Shown in pieces: positions 1 to 6,530 of a stretch of DNA of 6,970 nucleotides. Every line of letters begins with the position of its first letter. Within the stretch, counting starts at the first letter, position 1. Position numbers and translations under genes: made by a program. Source of the stretch: an uncultured Mediterranea sp. GTDB lineage: Bacteria; Bacteroidota; Bacteroidia; Bacteroidales; Bacteroidaceae. The notes below the pieces were generated by a model. The model was given only the letters and a program-made list of their open reading frames with translations, made no database searches and was not told the DNA's origin. The stretch covers positions 1 through 6,970 of the forward strand of contig CAMGAL010000116.1 of the NCBI GenBank assembly GCA_946007445.1, given 5' to 3'.

Positions 1-550
1 TCTGCACGCCCAGGAAGGTGAAGATGTAGGGGAAGAGGTAGCCCACCAGCGAACCGGCGTTGCAGAGGAACGACTGGATGCTGTAGGCCAAGCCCTTCTG
101 ACGGATATTGACCATGTCGCCCACCATCATCTTGAAGGGCTGCATGGCAATGTTGATGGAGGTGTCGAGAAACATGAGGGACATCAGTCCAAAGAGCATG
201 GTGCCCGACAGACCCCACATGACCACCTGCGTGGTGAGGCCCAGCGAACCGGCATTGGGCAGCATCAGCATGACGGCCACAGCTATGATGGCTCCCACAA
301 AGAGATAGGGGATGCGGCGGCCGAAGCGACACCAGGTGCGGTCACTCAGCATACCGATGATGGGCTGCACTAGCATACCCATGAGCGGCGGCAGGATCCA
401 AAAGAAGGAGAGCTGGTGGGGATCGGCACCCAGGGTGGCGAAGATACGGCTGATGTTGGCACTCTGAAGGGCGTAGGCAATCTGTACGCCGAAAAATCCG
501 AAGCTGATGTTGAACAGCTTCCAAAAGCTTAAATCGGGTTTGGTTTTCAT
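1..550 (-). CDS. MFS sugar symporter, GPH/SLC45-like (partial, C-terminus off window)
   Basis: This is the first 183 codons of an inner-membrane major facilitator permease; the gene runs off the left edge. Translation from the ATG at 550-548 begins MKTKPDLSFWKLFNISFGFF and shows about five hydrophobic helices. The loop between helices 2 and 3 (residues about 66-82) reads GMLSDRTWCRFGRRIPY, the form of MFS motif A seen in GPH/SLC45-type sugar:cation symporters. Such proteins import mono- or disaccharides with a proton or cation. Being next to a LacI regulator and galactan-degrading enzymes suggests galactose or a short galactooligosaccharide as substrate; that is inference. It lies 81 bp downstream of the LacI gene in the same direction. 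I see no TAnnTTTG element in the gap, so it is probably co-transcribed with the regulator. No Shine-Dalgarno precedes the ATG, as is usual in this phylum. Confidence 0.88.
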   Translation of the reverse strand, partial: MKTKPDLSFWKLFNISFGFFGVQIAYALQSANISRIFATLGADPHQLSFFWILPPLMGMLVQPIIGMLSDRTWCRFGRRIPYLFVGAIIAVAVMLMLPNAGSLGLTTQVVMWGLSGTMLFGLMSLMFLDTSINIAMQPFKMMVGDMVNIRQKGLAYSIQSFLCNAGSLVGYLFPYIFTFLGVQ

Positions 551-560
551 ATGTTTATTT

Positions 561-588
561 AGTTACAAGTTACGAGCTACGAGTTACA
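561..588. repeat. Four degenerate 7-bp tandem repeats in the spacer
   Basis: The spacer between the regulator and transporter genes contains four head-to-tail heptamers: AGTTACA, AGTTACG, AGCTACG, AGTTACA. Each differs from its neighbour by one or two bases. No coding frame is supported here. Similar low-complexity spacers are, as far as I recall, common in Bacteroides-type genomes; their role is not established. Confidence 0.7.
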
Positions 589-590
589 TG

Positions 591-630
591 TTAAATGATT
601 CATTTTAAATTCTTCATTATGCATTCTTCA
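591..630. repeat. AT-rich imperfect hairpin and 14-bp direct repeat
   Basis: Just beyond the stop codon of the LacI gene, TTAAATGA (591-598) faces TCATTTTAA (600-608), complementary apart from one extra T and with almost no loop. On the minus strand the adjoining bases form two imperfect 14-mers, TGAAGAATGCATAA and TGAAGAATTTAAAA. The stretch is strongly AT-rich against its GC-rich neighbours. It may be a weak 3'-end structure for the regulator mRNA or only spacer repeat; there is no clear terminator stem with a U-tract. Confidence 0.4.
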
Positions 631-631
631 A

Positions 632-1636
632 TTACTTCGTCGTTCCCCTCACCACCAGGTTGGTACGCACAATGCGGTTGGTGCCACGGTCGATTCCCTC
701 CAGCTTGTTGCGCAGGATGGAGAAGGCACACTTGCCCACCTCCTCGCCATGCTGTTCGATGGTGGTCAGTTTGGGGTCGGTGCTTTGGGCCACGCTGCCG
801 TCGGTAAAGCCACAGATGGAGACCTGGTCGGGCACACGGACACCCACCATCTTGCAGGCATAGAGGATGCCTGCAGCCGTCTCGTCGTTGATGGCAAAGA
901 ATCCGTCGGGCGGTGTGTCGGACTCCAGCAGGTCGGGCGTGAGGGCGATGGCCCGCTCGCGCGTGTCGCAGAGGAACATCAGCGAGCGATCTACGGGTAT
1001 GCCATACTTCTTGAGGGCATCGAGGTAGCCGTTGCGGCGGTTCTTGTTGATCTCCAGGTGGGGGTCGGTGCCGTAGAAGCAGATGCGCTTGCAGCCCGTC
1101 TGGATGAGGTACTCCACGGCAGAGAGCGAACCGGCATAGTCGTCCACCACCACGCGGTCGGTCTTCAGCTCGGTACAGATGCGGTCGTAGAAGACGATGG
1201 GAATGTCGTTGTCCAGCAATTCCTGGTAGTGGTCGTAGCGCGAGGTGTCCTTGGCCAGCGAGGTGATGACCCCGCATACGCGTGCCGTGAGGAAGGAGTG
1301 TACAATCTTCACCTCCTGCTCATACTGCTCGTTGCTCTGTGCCACTAGGATGTGGTAGCCGGCCTCGGAGGCTGCCTGTTCTATGCCACTGAGCACGCAC
1401 GAGAAGAAGTGGTGCACCAGCTGGGGCACGATGATGCCGATCACGTTGGAGCGGCTGGAGCGCAGATTGACGGCCAGCACATTGGGCTTATATTGGTGCG
1501 CGGGCGGATTGGCTTGGTCGTGGTTGGGGGTCTCCTGGCTGATGTCGGGATTGTCTTTCAGGGCCCGCGACACCGTGGAGGGCGACACATGAAGCGCCTT
1601 GGCTATGTCTTTGATGGTTATCTGGGGTTTGTTCAT
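632..1636 (-). CDS. LacI/GalR-family transcriptional regulator
   Basis: Sugar-responsive DNA-binding protein of 334 residues, normal length for the family. The start at 1636 (MNKPQITIKDIAKALHV) puts the helix-turn-helix at residues 6-27, with the typical VSPSTVSRAL recognition segment. A longer in-frame start at 1708 would add 24 unrelated residues and lies upstream of the likely promoters, so I reject it. Hinge-helix residues 50-59 (KPNVLAVNLR) include Leu58, equivalent to LacI Leu56, which inserts at a central CG step. Residues 63-334 are a periplasmic-binding-protein-like effector domain (SNVIGIIVPQL, FAINDETAAG, VPDQVSICGFTDG, PKLTTIEQ). Oddity: residues 37-46 read PNHDQANPPA where relatives carry a charged, proline-free helix 3, possibly from paired frameshifts. 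It probably controls the divergent galactanase operon and its own gene through the palindrome at 1750-1765; the effector is unknown. Confidence 0.93.
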   Translation of the reverse strand: MNKPQITIKDIAKALHVSPSTVSRALKDNPDISQETPNHDQANPPAHQYKPNVLAVNLRSSRSNVIGIIVPQLVHHFFSCVLSGIEQAASEAGYHILVAQSNEQYEQEVKIVHSFLTARVCGVITSLAKDTSRYDHYQELLDNDIPIVFYDRICTELKTDRVVVDDYAGSLSAVEYLIQTGCKRICFYGTDPHLEINKNRRNGYLDALKKYGIPVDRSLMFLCDTRERAIALTPDLLESDTPPDGFFAINDETAAGILYACKMVGVRVPDQVSICGFTDGSVAQSTDPKLTTIEQHGEEVGKCAFSILRNKLEGIDRGTNRIVRTNLVVRGTTK

Positions 1637-1657
1637 GGTATCGATCTGTTTCACCGA

Positions 1658-1692
1658 CAAAGATAACGGATTTACCTCAATCGGCATACAAA
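1658..1692 (-). promoter_or_regulatory. Candidate promoter of the LacI gene
   Basis: On the minus strand TATCTTTG (1665-1658) matches the Bacteroidetes -7 consensus TAnnTTTG. A TTTG (1692-1689) lies 23 bp upstream as a possible -33 box, slightly farther than the usual 19-21 bp. Transcription would start near 1652 and leave a leader of about 15 nt, which supports the ATG at 1636. A second -7 match, TACTTTTG (1696-1689), overlaps the -33 box but has no upstream TTTG of its own. Confidence 0.45.
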
Positions 1693-1749
1693 AGTACAGG
1701 AAAAGCATCGCTTCCCCGTAATTGGGTCAGAATAATCCGAAAAAAGGGA

Positions 1750-1765
1750 ATGCAAACGTTTGCAT
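1750..1765. promoter_or_regulatory. LacI-family operator, perfect 16-bp palindrome
   Basis: ATGCAAACGTTTGCAT is a perfect palindrome centred on CG, the typical shape of LacI/GalR-family operators. It differs from the palindromic PurR box ACGCAAACGTTTGCGT only at the second base from each end. It sits in the divergent gap between the LacI gene and the galactanase gene, so the local regulator is the obvious binder. I see no second copy in the window. It lies upstream of both candidate promoters (about 80 bp from the predicted rightward start), which is unusual for simple blocking of RNA polymerase. Confidence 0.8.
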
Positions 1766-1823
1766 CTTCCTCCTAAGCCGATAAAAAAGTGCCGGCAGAA
1801 GGGTGATATTGACGAAATAAGCG

Positions 1824-1831
1824 TATATTTG
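1824..1831 (+). promoter_or_regulatory. Candidate -7 element of the galactanase operon promoter
   Basis: TATATTTG fits the Bacteroidetes -7 consensus TAnnTTTG. Transcription would begin near 1837, giving an A-rich leader of about 39 nt without a Shine-Dalgarno before the ATG at 1876. No good TTTG lies 19-21 bp upstream; the nearest TTG (1809-1811) is only 12 bp away. A promoter with a weak -33 box may depend on an activator. Confidence 0.5.
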
Positions 1832-1875
1832 TCGCGTAAAAGCAGAATTGTCAACCAAATCATACTACAATAACC

Positions 1876-2991
1876 ATGAAGAACTTATCCTGGAAAGCCC
1901 TTGCAGCAGGGCTGGTATGCTGCCTCTGTGCCTGCGGAGGTGGCAGCAGCAACTCCGACGAACCTACCCCCGAACCCACACCGGACCCCACACCGACCGT
2001 GGCCTTTGCCAAAGGTGCCGACATCAGCTGGGTGACGGAATATGAAGCGAAAGGCTATAAATTCCACAACACCCAAGGCCAAGAGCGCGAATGTACCAAG
2101 CTGATGAAGGAGCTGGGCCTCGACGCCATCCGCCTACGCGTATGGGTGGACCCCAAAGAGAACGACAACTGGTGCAACACGGCCGACGTGGTGAACAAGG
2201 CCAAACGGGCCAAGGCCGAGGGCATGGACGTGATGATAGACTTCCACTACAGCGACTGGTGGGCCGACCCGGGCAAGCAGAACATCCCCGCCGCCTGGGC
2301 CAATCACAGCTACGAGCAGATGAAGAGTGACGTGGCCACCCACACCAAGGCGGTGCTCAATGCCCTGAAGACGGCCGGCGTGACTCCCAAATGGGTGCAG
2401 GTGGGCAACGAGACCAGCAACGGTATGCTGTGGCCCATGGGACAGGCCGACAAGAACCCCAAGCAGTATGCCGGACTCTTTGCCGCTGGCTATCAGGCCG
2501 TGAAGGAGGTGTTTGCCGAGGCCATCGTCATTGTACACCTAGACAACGGCTGGAAAACCTCGCTCTACGAATGGAACCTAGACATCCTGAAGAACAACGG
2601 TGCCAAGTGGGACATGATCGGCATGTCGGTCTATCCCTACTGGACGCTGATGCCCGAGACCAACAGCGGCTACACCAACGCCGACCAGGTGATAGCCGGT
2701 GCCATCAGCAACATCAAGCATGTGGCCGAGCGCTACAACTGTGACGTGATGGTGGTGGAGACCGGTATGCAGTGTGCCGACGGCAAGACGGGCCAGCTGG
2801 CCTCATCCACCGTACTGGCCGACGGCAAGCGCCAACTGGCGAGCCTCATCAAGCAGTGCCGCGAGAATACCAACGGCCGCTGCAAGGGCGTGTTCTACTG
2901 GGAGCCGGAGTGTAAGCCCAGCCAGTATGCCTTAGGAGCCTTCACCGAGGATGGCAAGCCCACCGTCATCATGGATGGGTTCAAGGAGTAA
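1876..2991 (+). CDS. GH53 endo-beta-1,4-galactanase, lipoprotein
   Basis: Arabinogalactan endo-beta-1,4-galactanase (EC 3.2.1.89), 371 residues, which cuts internal beta-1,4 bonds of pectic galactan. The N-terminus is a lipoprotein signal with lipobox LCAC (Cys20 lipidated), then a Gly/Ser stretch and a Pro-Thr linker (PTPEPTPDPTPT, residues 30-41). The GH53 (beta/alpha)8 barrel spans about 44-370. Visible family motifs are GADISWV (47-53), IRLRVWVDP (85-93), DFHYSDWWADPGKQ (122-135), WVQVGNE with acid/base Glu179, HLDNGW (221-226), GMSVYPYW (249-256) and VVETG with nucleophile Glu295. Both catalytic residues are present. An SDE triplet (27-29) follows the lipid Cys by seven residues; surface-export signals of Bacteroidetes lipoproteins are acidic but usually closer, so outer-face location is likely rather than shown. 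First gene of the rightward operon; the GH2 gene follows after 38 bp. Confidence 0.96.
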   Translation: MKNLSWKALAAGLVCCLCACGGGSSNSDEPTPEPTPDPTPTVAFAKGADISWVTEYEAKGYKFHNTQGQERECTKLMKELGLDAIRLRVWVDPKENDNWCNTADVVNKAKRAKAEGMDVMIDFHYSDWWADPGKQNIPAAWANHSYEQMKSDVATHTKAVLNALKTAGVTPKWVQVGNETSNGMLWPMGQADKNPKQYAGLFAAGYQAVKEVFAEAIVIVHLDNGWKTSLYEWNLDILKNNGAKWDMIGMSVYPYWTLMPETNSGYTNADQVIAGAISNIKHVAERYNCDVMVVETGMQCADGKTGQLASSTVLADGKRQLASLIKQCRENTNGRCKGVFYWEPECKPSQYALGAFTEDGKPTVIMDGFKE

Positions 2992-3029
2992 TGACAACTA
3001 CATAAACAACCAAAATATACACCATCATC

Positions 3030-5504
3030 ATGAAACGAATCCTTTACCTTATTGGCTCCCTCCTGCTGACAGCAGGCACAGCCATGGCCCAACGTACCGA
3101 GACCATGCTGGAGCAGGGATGGCGCTTCGCCCAAGGCGAACAAGCCGGAGCCGAACAGGCTACCTACGACGACAGCCGCTGGCAGCAAGTCAGCGTACCA
3201 CACGACTGGGCCATCTACGGCCCCTTCAGCCGCGACCACGACCTGCAGAATGTGGCCGTGACGCAGAACTTCGAGAAACGGGCATCGGTCAAGACCGGCC
3301 GCACAGGAGGCCTGCCCTACGTAGGGGTGGGCTGGTATCGCACCACCTTCGAGGCTCCGGCCGGTGGAAACACCACGCTGGTGTTTGACGGCGCCATGAG
3401 CGAAGCCCGCATCTACATCAACGGCCGCGAAGCCGGCTTCTGGCCCTTCGGCTACAACTCATTCCACATAGACGCCACCCCATATATCCACACCGATGGC
3501 ACGCCCAATGTGCTGGCCGTGCGGCTGGAGAACCGCCCGCAGTCGTCGCGCTGGTATCCGGGTGCAGGACTCTACCGCCACGTGCGCTTGGTGACGACTG
3601 CCGACATCCACGTGCCCGTATGGGGTACGCAACTCACCACGCCCCACGTGAGCGAGGAGTATGCCTCCGTGCGCCTGCTCACCTCGCTGACGCAAGCCGA
3701 CGGTCGCCGGGTGCGCATCGTGACCGACATCGTATCGCCCACCGGCGAGGTGGTGACCAGCAAGGACAACACGCTGACCATCAACCACGGCAAGCCCTTC
3801 GAGCAGAACTTCCTCGTACAGGCTCCCTGCCTCTGGTCGCCCGAGAAGCCCTACCTCTACAAGGCCCACTCGCGCATCTATGTGGAGGGAAAGCAGGTGG
3901 ATGAGTACACCACCCGCTTCGGCATCCGCAGCCTGGAGCTGGTGGCCGACAAGGGTTTCTTCCTGAACGGCCAGCACCGCAAGTTCCAGGGCGTGTGCAA
4001 CCACCACGACCTGGGCCCACTGGGGGCCGCTGTCATCGTGGCCGCCCTGCGCCGACAGCGCACACTGCTGAAGGAGATGGGTTGCGACGCTGTACGCACC
4101 TCACACAACATGCCTGCCCCCGAGCTGGTGGAGCTGTGTGACGAGATGGGACTGATGATGATGTTGGAGCCCTTCGACGAATGGGACATCGCCAAGTGTG
4201 CCAACGGCTACCACCGCTACTTCAACGAGTGGGCGGAGCGCGACATGGTGAACATGCTACACCAGTATCGCAACCACCCCAGCGTGGTGATGTGGAGCAT
4301 AGGCAACGAGGTGCCCACCCAATGCAGCCCCAAGGGCTACCAGGTGGCCTCGTTCCTGCAGGACATCTGCCACCGCGAAGACCCCACACGCCCCGTGACC
4401 TGCGGCATGGACCAGGTGAGCTGCGTGCTGGACAACGGCTTTGCCGCCATGATTGACGTGCCGGGCTTCAACTACCGCACACACCGCTACCTCGAGGGTT
4501 ACGAACGCCTGCCGCAGAACCTGCTGCTCGGCTCGGAAACCTCCTCAACCGTCAGCTCACGAGGCATCTACAAGTTCCCCGTGGAGCTGAAGAAGCAGGC
4601 CATGTACGACGACCACCAGTGCTCAGGTTACGACCTGGAGTCCTGCTCGTGGAGCAACGTGCCCGACGAAGACTTTGCCTTGGCCGACGACTACAACTGG
4701 ACCTTGGGCCAGTTCGTGTGGACGGGATTTGACTACCTGGGCGAGCCCTCGCCCTACGACACCGACGCCTGGCCCAGCCACAGCTCGGTGTTTGGCATCA
4801 TCGACCTGGCCTCGCTGCCCAAAGACCGCTACTACCTCTACCGCAGCCTCTGGAACAAGCAGGCACACACCCTGCACATCCTGCCCCATTGGACCTGGCC
4901 TGGCCGCGAAGGCGAGGTGACACCCGTCTTTGTCTATACCGACTATCCCGAAGCCGAGCTCTTCATCAACGGCAAGAGCCTGGGCCGACAGCGCAAACTG
5001 ACGGCTGCCGAGGCCCAGGCACGGAAAGAGACAGACCCCCTGTGGCTGCAACGCCGCTACCGGCTGATGTGGATGGATGCCGTCTACGAGCCGGGCGAGG
5101 TGCGCGTGGTGGCCTATGACGCAGAGGGCCGGGTGGCCGAAGAGCGCACCGTGCGCACGGCCGGCAAGCCCCATCACCTGGAACTGGTGCCCGACCGCAC
5201 CGTGCTGGCAGCCGATGGCAAGGACCTGAGCTACATCACCGTGCGCGTGGTGGACAAGGACGGCAACCTCTGCCCCTTCGATAAGCGCGACGTACAGTTC
5301 CGCGTGCAGGGACAAGGCAGCTACCGTGCCGCCGCCAATGGCGACGCCACCTGCCTCTACCCCTTCCACAAACCGCTGATGCCCGCCTTTGCCGGCCAGC
5401 TGACCCTGCTGGTACAGAGCGGCCAGAAGGCAGGCAGCATCGTAGTAGAGGCCAAAGCCAAAGGTGTGAAAGCCGGTACCATCCGATTGACGGTGGAAGA
5501 ATAA
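3030..5504 (+). CDS. GH2 glycoside hydrolase, probable exo-beta-galactosidase
   Basis: Secreted glycoside hydrolase family 2 enzyme of 824 residues. A Sec signal peptide (residues 1-20, ending TAMA before Gln21) sends it to the periplasm. Order of domains: sugar-binding jelly roll (about 25-200, with the IYINGREAGFWPFGYNSF segment), immunoglobulin-like domain (about 205-305), TIM barrel (about 307-605), a DUF4982-like domain (about 614-690, AELFINGKSLG) and a C-terminal beta-sandwich like GH2 domain 5 (about 716-824). Catalytic residues are visible: acid/base Glu427 in WSIGNEVP and nucleophile Glu503 in LLGSETSS; GVCNHHDLG (321-329) and VWTGFDYLGEPSPY are further family marks. GH2 also includes glucuronidases and mannosidases. 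Beta-galactosidase is inferred from the adjacent GH53 gene: the enzyme would trim galactose from the oligosaccharides GH53 releases. The same GH53-GH2 pairing occurs in the Bacteroides thetaiotaomicron galactan locus (from memory, BT4667-BT4668). Confidence 0.93.
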   Translation: MKRILYLIGSLLLTAGTAMAQRTETMLEQGWRFAQGEQAGAEQATYDDSRWQQVSVPHDWAIYGPFSRDHDLQNVAVTQNFEKRASVKTGRTGGLPYVGVGWYRTTFEAPAGGNTTLVFDGAMSEARIYINGREAGFWPFGYNSFHIDATPYIHTDGTPNVLAVRLENRPQSSRWYPGAGLYRHVRLVTTADIHVPVWGTQLTTPHVSEEYASVRLLTSLTQADGRRVRIVTDIVSPTGEVVTSKDNTLTINHGKPFEQNFLVQAPCLWSPEKPYLYKAHSRIYVEGKQVDEYTTRFGIRSLELVADKGFFLNGQHRKFQGVCNHHDLGPLGAAVIVAALRRQRTLLKEMGCDAVRTSHNMPAPELVELCDEMGLMMMLEPFDEWDIAKCANGYHRYFNEWAERDMVNMLHQYRNHPSVVMWSIGNEVPTQCSPKGYQVASFLQDICHREDPTRPVTCGMDQVSCVLDNGFAAMIDVPGFNYRTHRYLEGYERLPQNLLLGSETSSTVSSRGIYKFPVELKKQAMYDDHQCSGYDLESCSWSNVPDEDFALADDYNWTLGQFVWTGFDYLGEPSPYDTDAWPSHSSVFGIIDLASLPKDRYYLYRSLWNKQAHTLHILPHWTWPGREGEVTPVFVYTDYPEAELFINGKSLGRQRKLTAAEAQARKETDPLWLQRRYRLMWMDAVYEPGEVRVVAYDAEGRVAEERTVRTAGKPHHLELVPDRTVLAADGKDLSYITVRVVDKDGNLCPFDKRDVQFRVQGQGSYRAAANGDATCLYPFHKPLMPAFAGQLTLLVQSGQKAGSIVVEAKAKGVKAGTIRLTVEE

Positions 5505-5516
5505 CCCATACAGACG

Positions 5517-6221
5517 ATGTTAGGAACCATTGTCAATACCGCTACTATCCTGATCGGTGGCGCAGCAGGAGCTCTGCTGCGCACCGGCATCGGGGAGAGA
5601 TACAAGCAGGCCCTGTTCAACGGACTGGGCCTCTGCTGTATCGTACTGGGTGCCAACGCCGCCCTGCCCAACATGGGCAAGAGCGAATATCCCGTGCTGT
5701 TCATCCTCAGTCTGGCTATCGGGGCCGTGGTGGGCACACGGCTCAACCTGTCGGGGCGCATCGAGCGGCTGTCGGGGCAGAAGAAGACGCAGGTCAACGG
5801 CCTGGTCACCGGCTTACTGCTCTACTGCATAGGCACCTTCTCCATCGTAGGCCCGCTGATGTCGGCCCTGTCGCCCACCCACGGCTGGGCACTGGACGAG
5901 CCGGGCAACACCTTTCTCTACACCAACGCCACGCTGGACCTGGTGACCTCGGCCGTACTGTCGGCCTCCTACGGGTGGGTCATGCTGCTGGCGGCTCCCG
6001 TCCTGTTCTGCTGGCAGGGCATGTTCTACCTCATTGCCTTCTGCTTCAGTGCCGCGTTGCCCGTGGCAATGCGTACGGAGTTGAGTATTGTGGGAGGTGT
6101 GCTGATTGTCTGCTCCGGCCTCTCCATCCTAGGCATCAAAGACTGCAAGACCATCGACCTGCTGCCCTCACTGCTCGTCCCCGTGCTCTTCTACCTGCTC
6201 AAATCGCTGCTCGCAGCCTAA
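5517..6221 (+). CDS. DUF554 family integral membrane protein
   Basis: Membrane protein of unknown function, 234 residues, similar in length to other DUF554 (YqgA-like) proteins. Family marks are the N-terminal GTIVNTATILIGGAAGALL, the SLAIGAVVGTRLNLSGRIERL segment (about 62-82), the CIGTFSIVGPL helix and TLDLVTSAVLSASYG. About six or seven hydrophobic helices are visible and there is no cleavable signal, so it should sit in the inner membrane. It begins 12 bp after the GH2 stop, with no promoter between, so it is probably the third gene of the operon. The substrate, if it transports anything, is unknown. A link to galactan use rests only on position; it may simply be a neighbour read through from the GH2 gene. 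Confidence 0.9.
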   Translation: MLGTIVNTATILIGGAAGALLRTGIGERYKQALFNGLGLCCIVLGANAALPNMGKSEYPVLFILSLAIGAVVGTRLNLSGRIERLSGQKKTQVNGLVTGLLLYCIGTFSIVGPLMSALSPTHGWALDEPGNTFLYTNATLDLVTSAVLSASYGWVMLLAAPVLFCWQGMFYLIAFCFSAALPVAMRTELSIVGGVLIVCSGLSILGIKDCKTIDLLPSLLVPVLFYLLKSLLAA

Positions 6222-6223
6222 AT

Positions 6224-6264
6224 ATCCCCTAAATATGGTATACCAAATACCCTATTTAGGGGAT
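6224..6264. terminator. 12-bp inverted repeat with nested palindrome; terminator or operator
   Basis: ATCCCCTAAATA (6224-6235) and TATTTAGGGGAT (6253-6264) are perfect 12-bp inverted arms around a 17-nt loop. The loop edge holds another perfect palindrome, TGGTATACCA (6236-6245). The repeat starts two bases after the DUF554 stop codon, a natural place for a 3'-end hairpin, but no T-run follows on either strand, so intrinsic termination is uncertain. Its right arm touches the -33 TTG of the next promoter, so protein binding here could also control the downstream gene. Confidence 0.5.
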
Positions 6265-6294
6265 TGCTATGCCCTGACATCACCCCTATCTTTG
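6264..6294 (+). promoter_or_regulatory. Bacteroidetes-type promoter for the leader and binding-protein gene
   Basis: TATCTTTG (6287-6294) fits the -7 consensus TAnnTTTG and a TTG (6264-6266) lies 20 bp upstream, the expected -33 spacing. Transcription would start near 6300, about 230 nt before the next large gene, giving an unusually long leader. Confidence 0.65.
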
Positions 6295-6530
6295 CACCCG
6301 GAAACAGGAAGCTCCCTTATGAAGAACAGAAGGCGAGCTTCAGATAAAAAATTGAGAGAGACAATGAAGACACGAATGAAACGTAACGTATGGCAGACCA
6401 ACTACGTCTGTTCCTTCCGAATGTGCCGCCCGGCACGAATGTAATGAATGACCAGACGTCGTTGCCGACAGGCAACAGACCGAAGAGAGTCTATAAATAG
6501 ATATGTGTTATACAGGATAAACCTAAAATC
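6295..6530 (+). promoter_or_regulatory. Structured 5' leader, candidate attenuator
   Basis: This gene-poor stretch between promoter and binding-protein gene is rich in short perfect stems: GAAGCTC/GAGCTTC (6308-6314, 6335-6341), CAGAC/GTCTG (6394-6398, 6406-6410), ACGTCTG/CAGACGT (6404-6410, 6453-6459), GTGCC/GGCAC with a 4-nt loop (6423-6427, 6432-6436) and GTTGCC/GGCAAC with loop GACA (6461-6466, 6471-6476). The second and third share GTCTG and cannot form together. That segment is also the Val-Cys codons of the small ORF at 6364. The arrangement resembles a leader-peptide attenuator. I recognise no known riboswitch class. Confidence 0.45.
6364..6444 (+). CDS. Small Cys/Arg-rich leader peptide (26 aa), putative
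   Basis: Small ORF of 26 codons inside the leader, about 64 nt after the predicted transcription start. Its C-terminal part reads NVWQTNYVCSFRMCRPARM. It has two cysteines (residues 16 and 21) and six arginines, two of them CGA codons, which are infrequent in the neighbouring genes. GAGAGAG lies just upstream of the ATG. An in-frame ATG at 6319 would give 41 residues and one at 6376 gives 22. No signal peptide or domain is visible. Its position over competing hairpins suggests ribosome movement through it, perhaps at the Cys or Arg codons, sets expression of the downstream gene. It could also be chance, since no homologue comparison was possible. Confidence 0.45.
   Translation: MKTRMKRNVWQTNYVCSFRMCRPARM

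Noticed and set aside
749..1348. Long plus-strand ORF of 199 codons opposite the LacI gene
   Set aside because: It is an antisense shadow of a clear LacI-family gene; the protein has no recognisable motifs and a composition expected from reverse-strand reading of GC-rich codons.
1637..1708. Longer start for the LacI regulator at 1708
   Set aside because: The extra 24 residues do not resemble the family N-terminus, and the best TAnnTTTG promoter matches lie inside this stretch.
1811..1834. Possible second operator around the rightward -7 element (GACGAAAT facing ATTTGTCG)
   Set aside because: The two halves differ by an offset base, lack a central CG and do not resemble the 1750-1765 palindrome.
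4623..5369. Minus-strand ORF of 248 codons within the GH2 gene
   Set aside because: It is fully antisense to the GH2 catalytic and C-terminal domains, rich in Gly/Val/His as typical shadow frames are, with no promoter or motif.
6235..6363. Upstream extension of the leader ORF to the ATG at 6235
   Set aside because: That start lies in the inverted repeat, upstream of the predicted promoter, so it would not be on the transcript.
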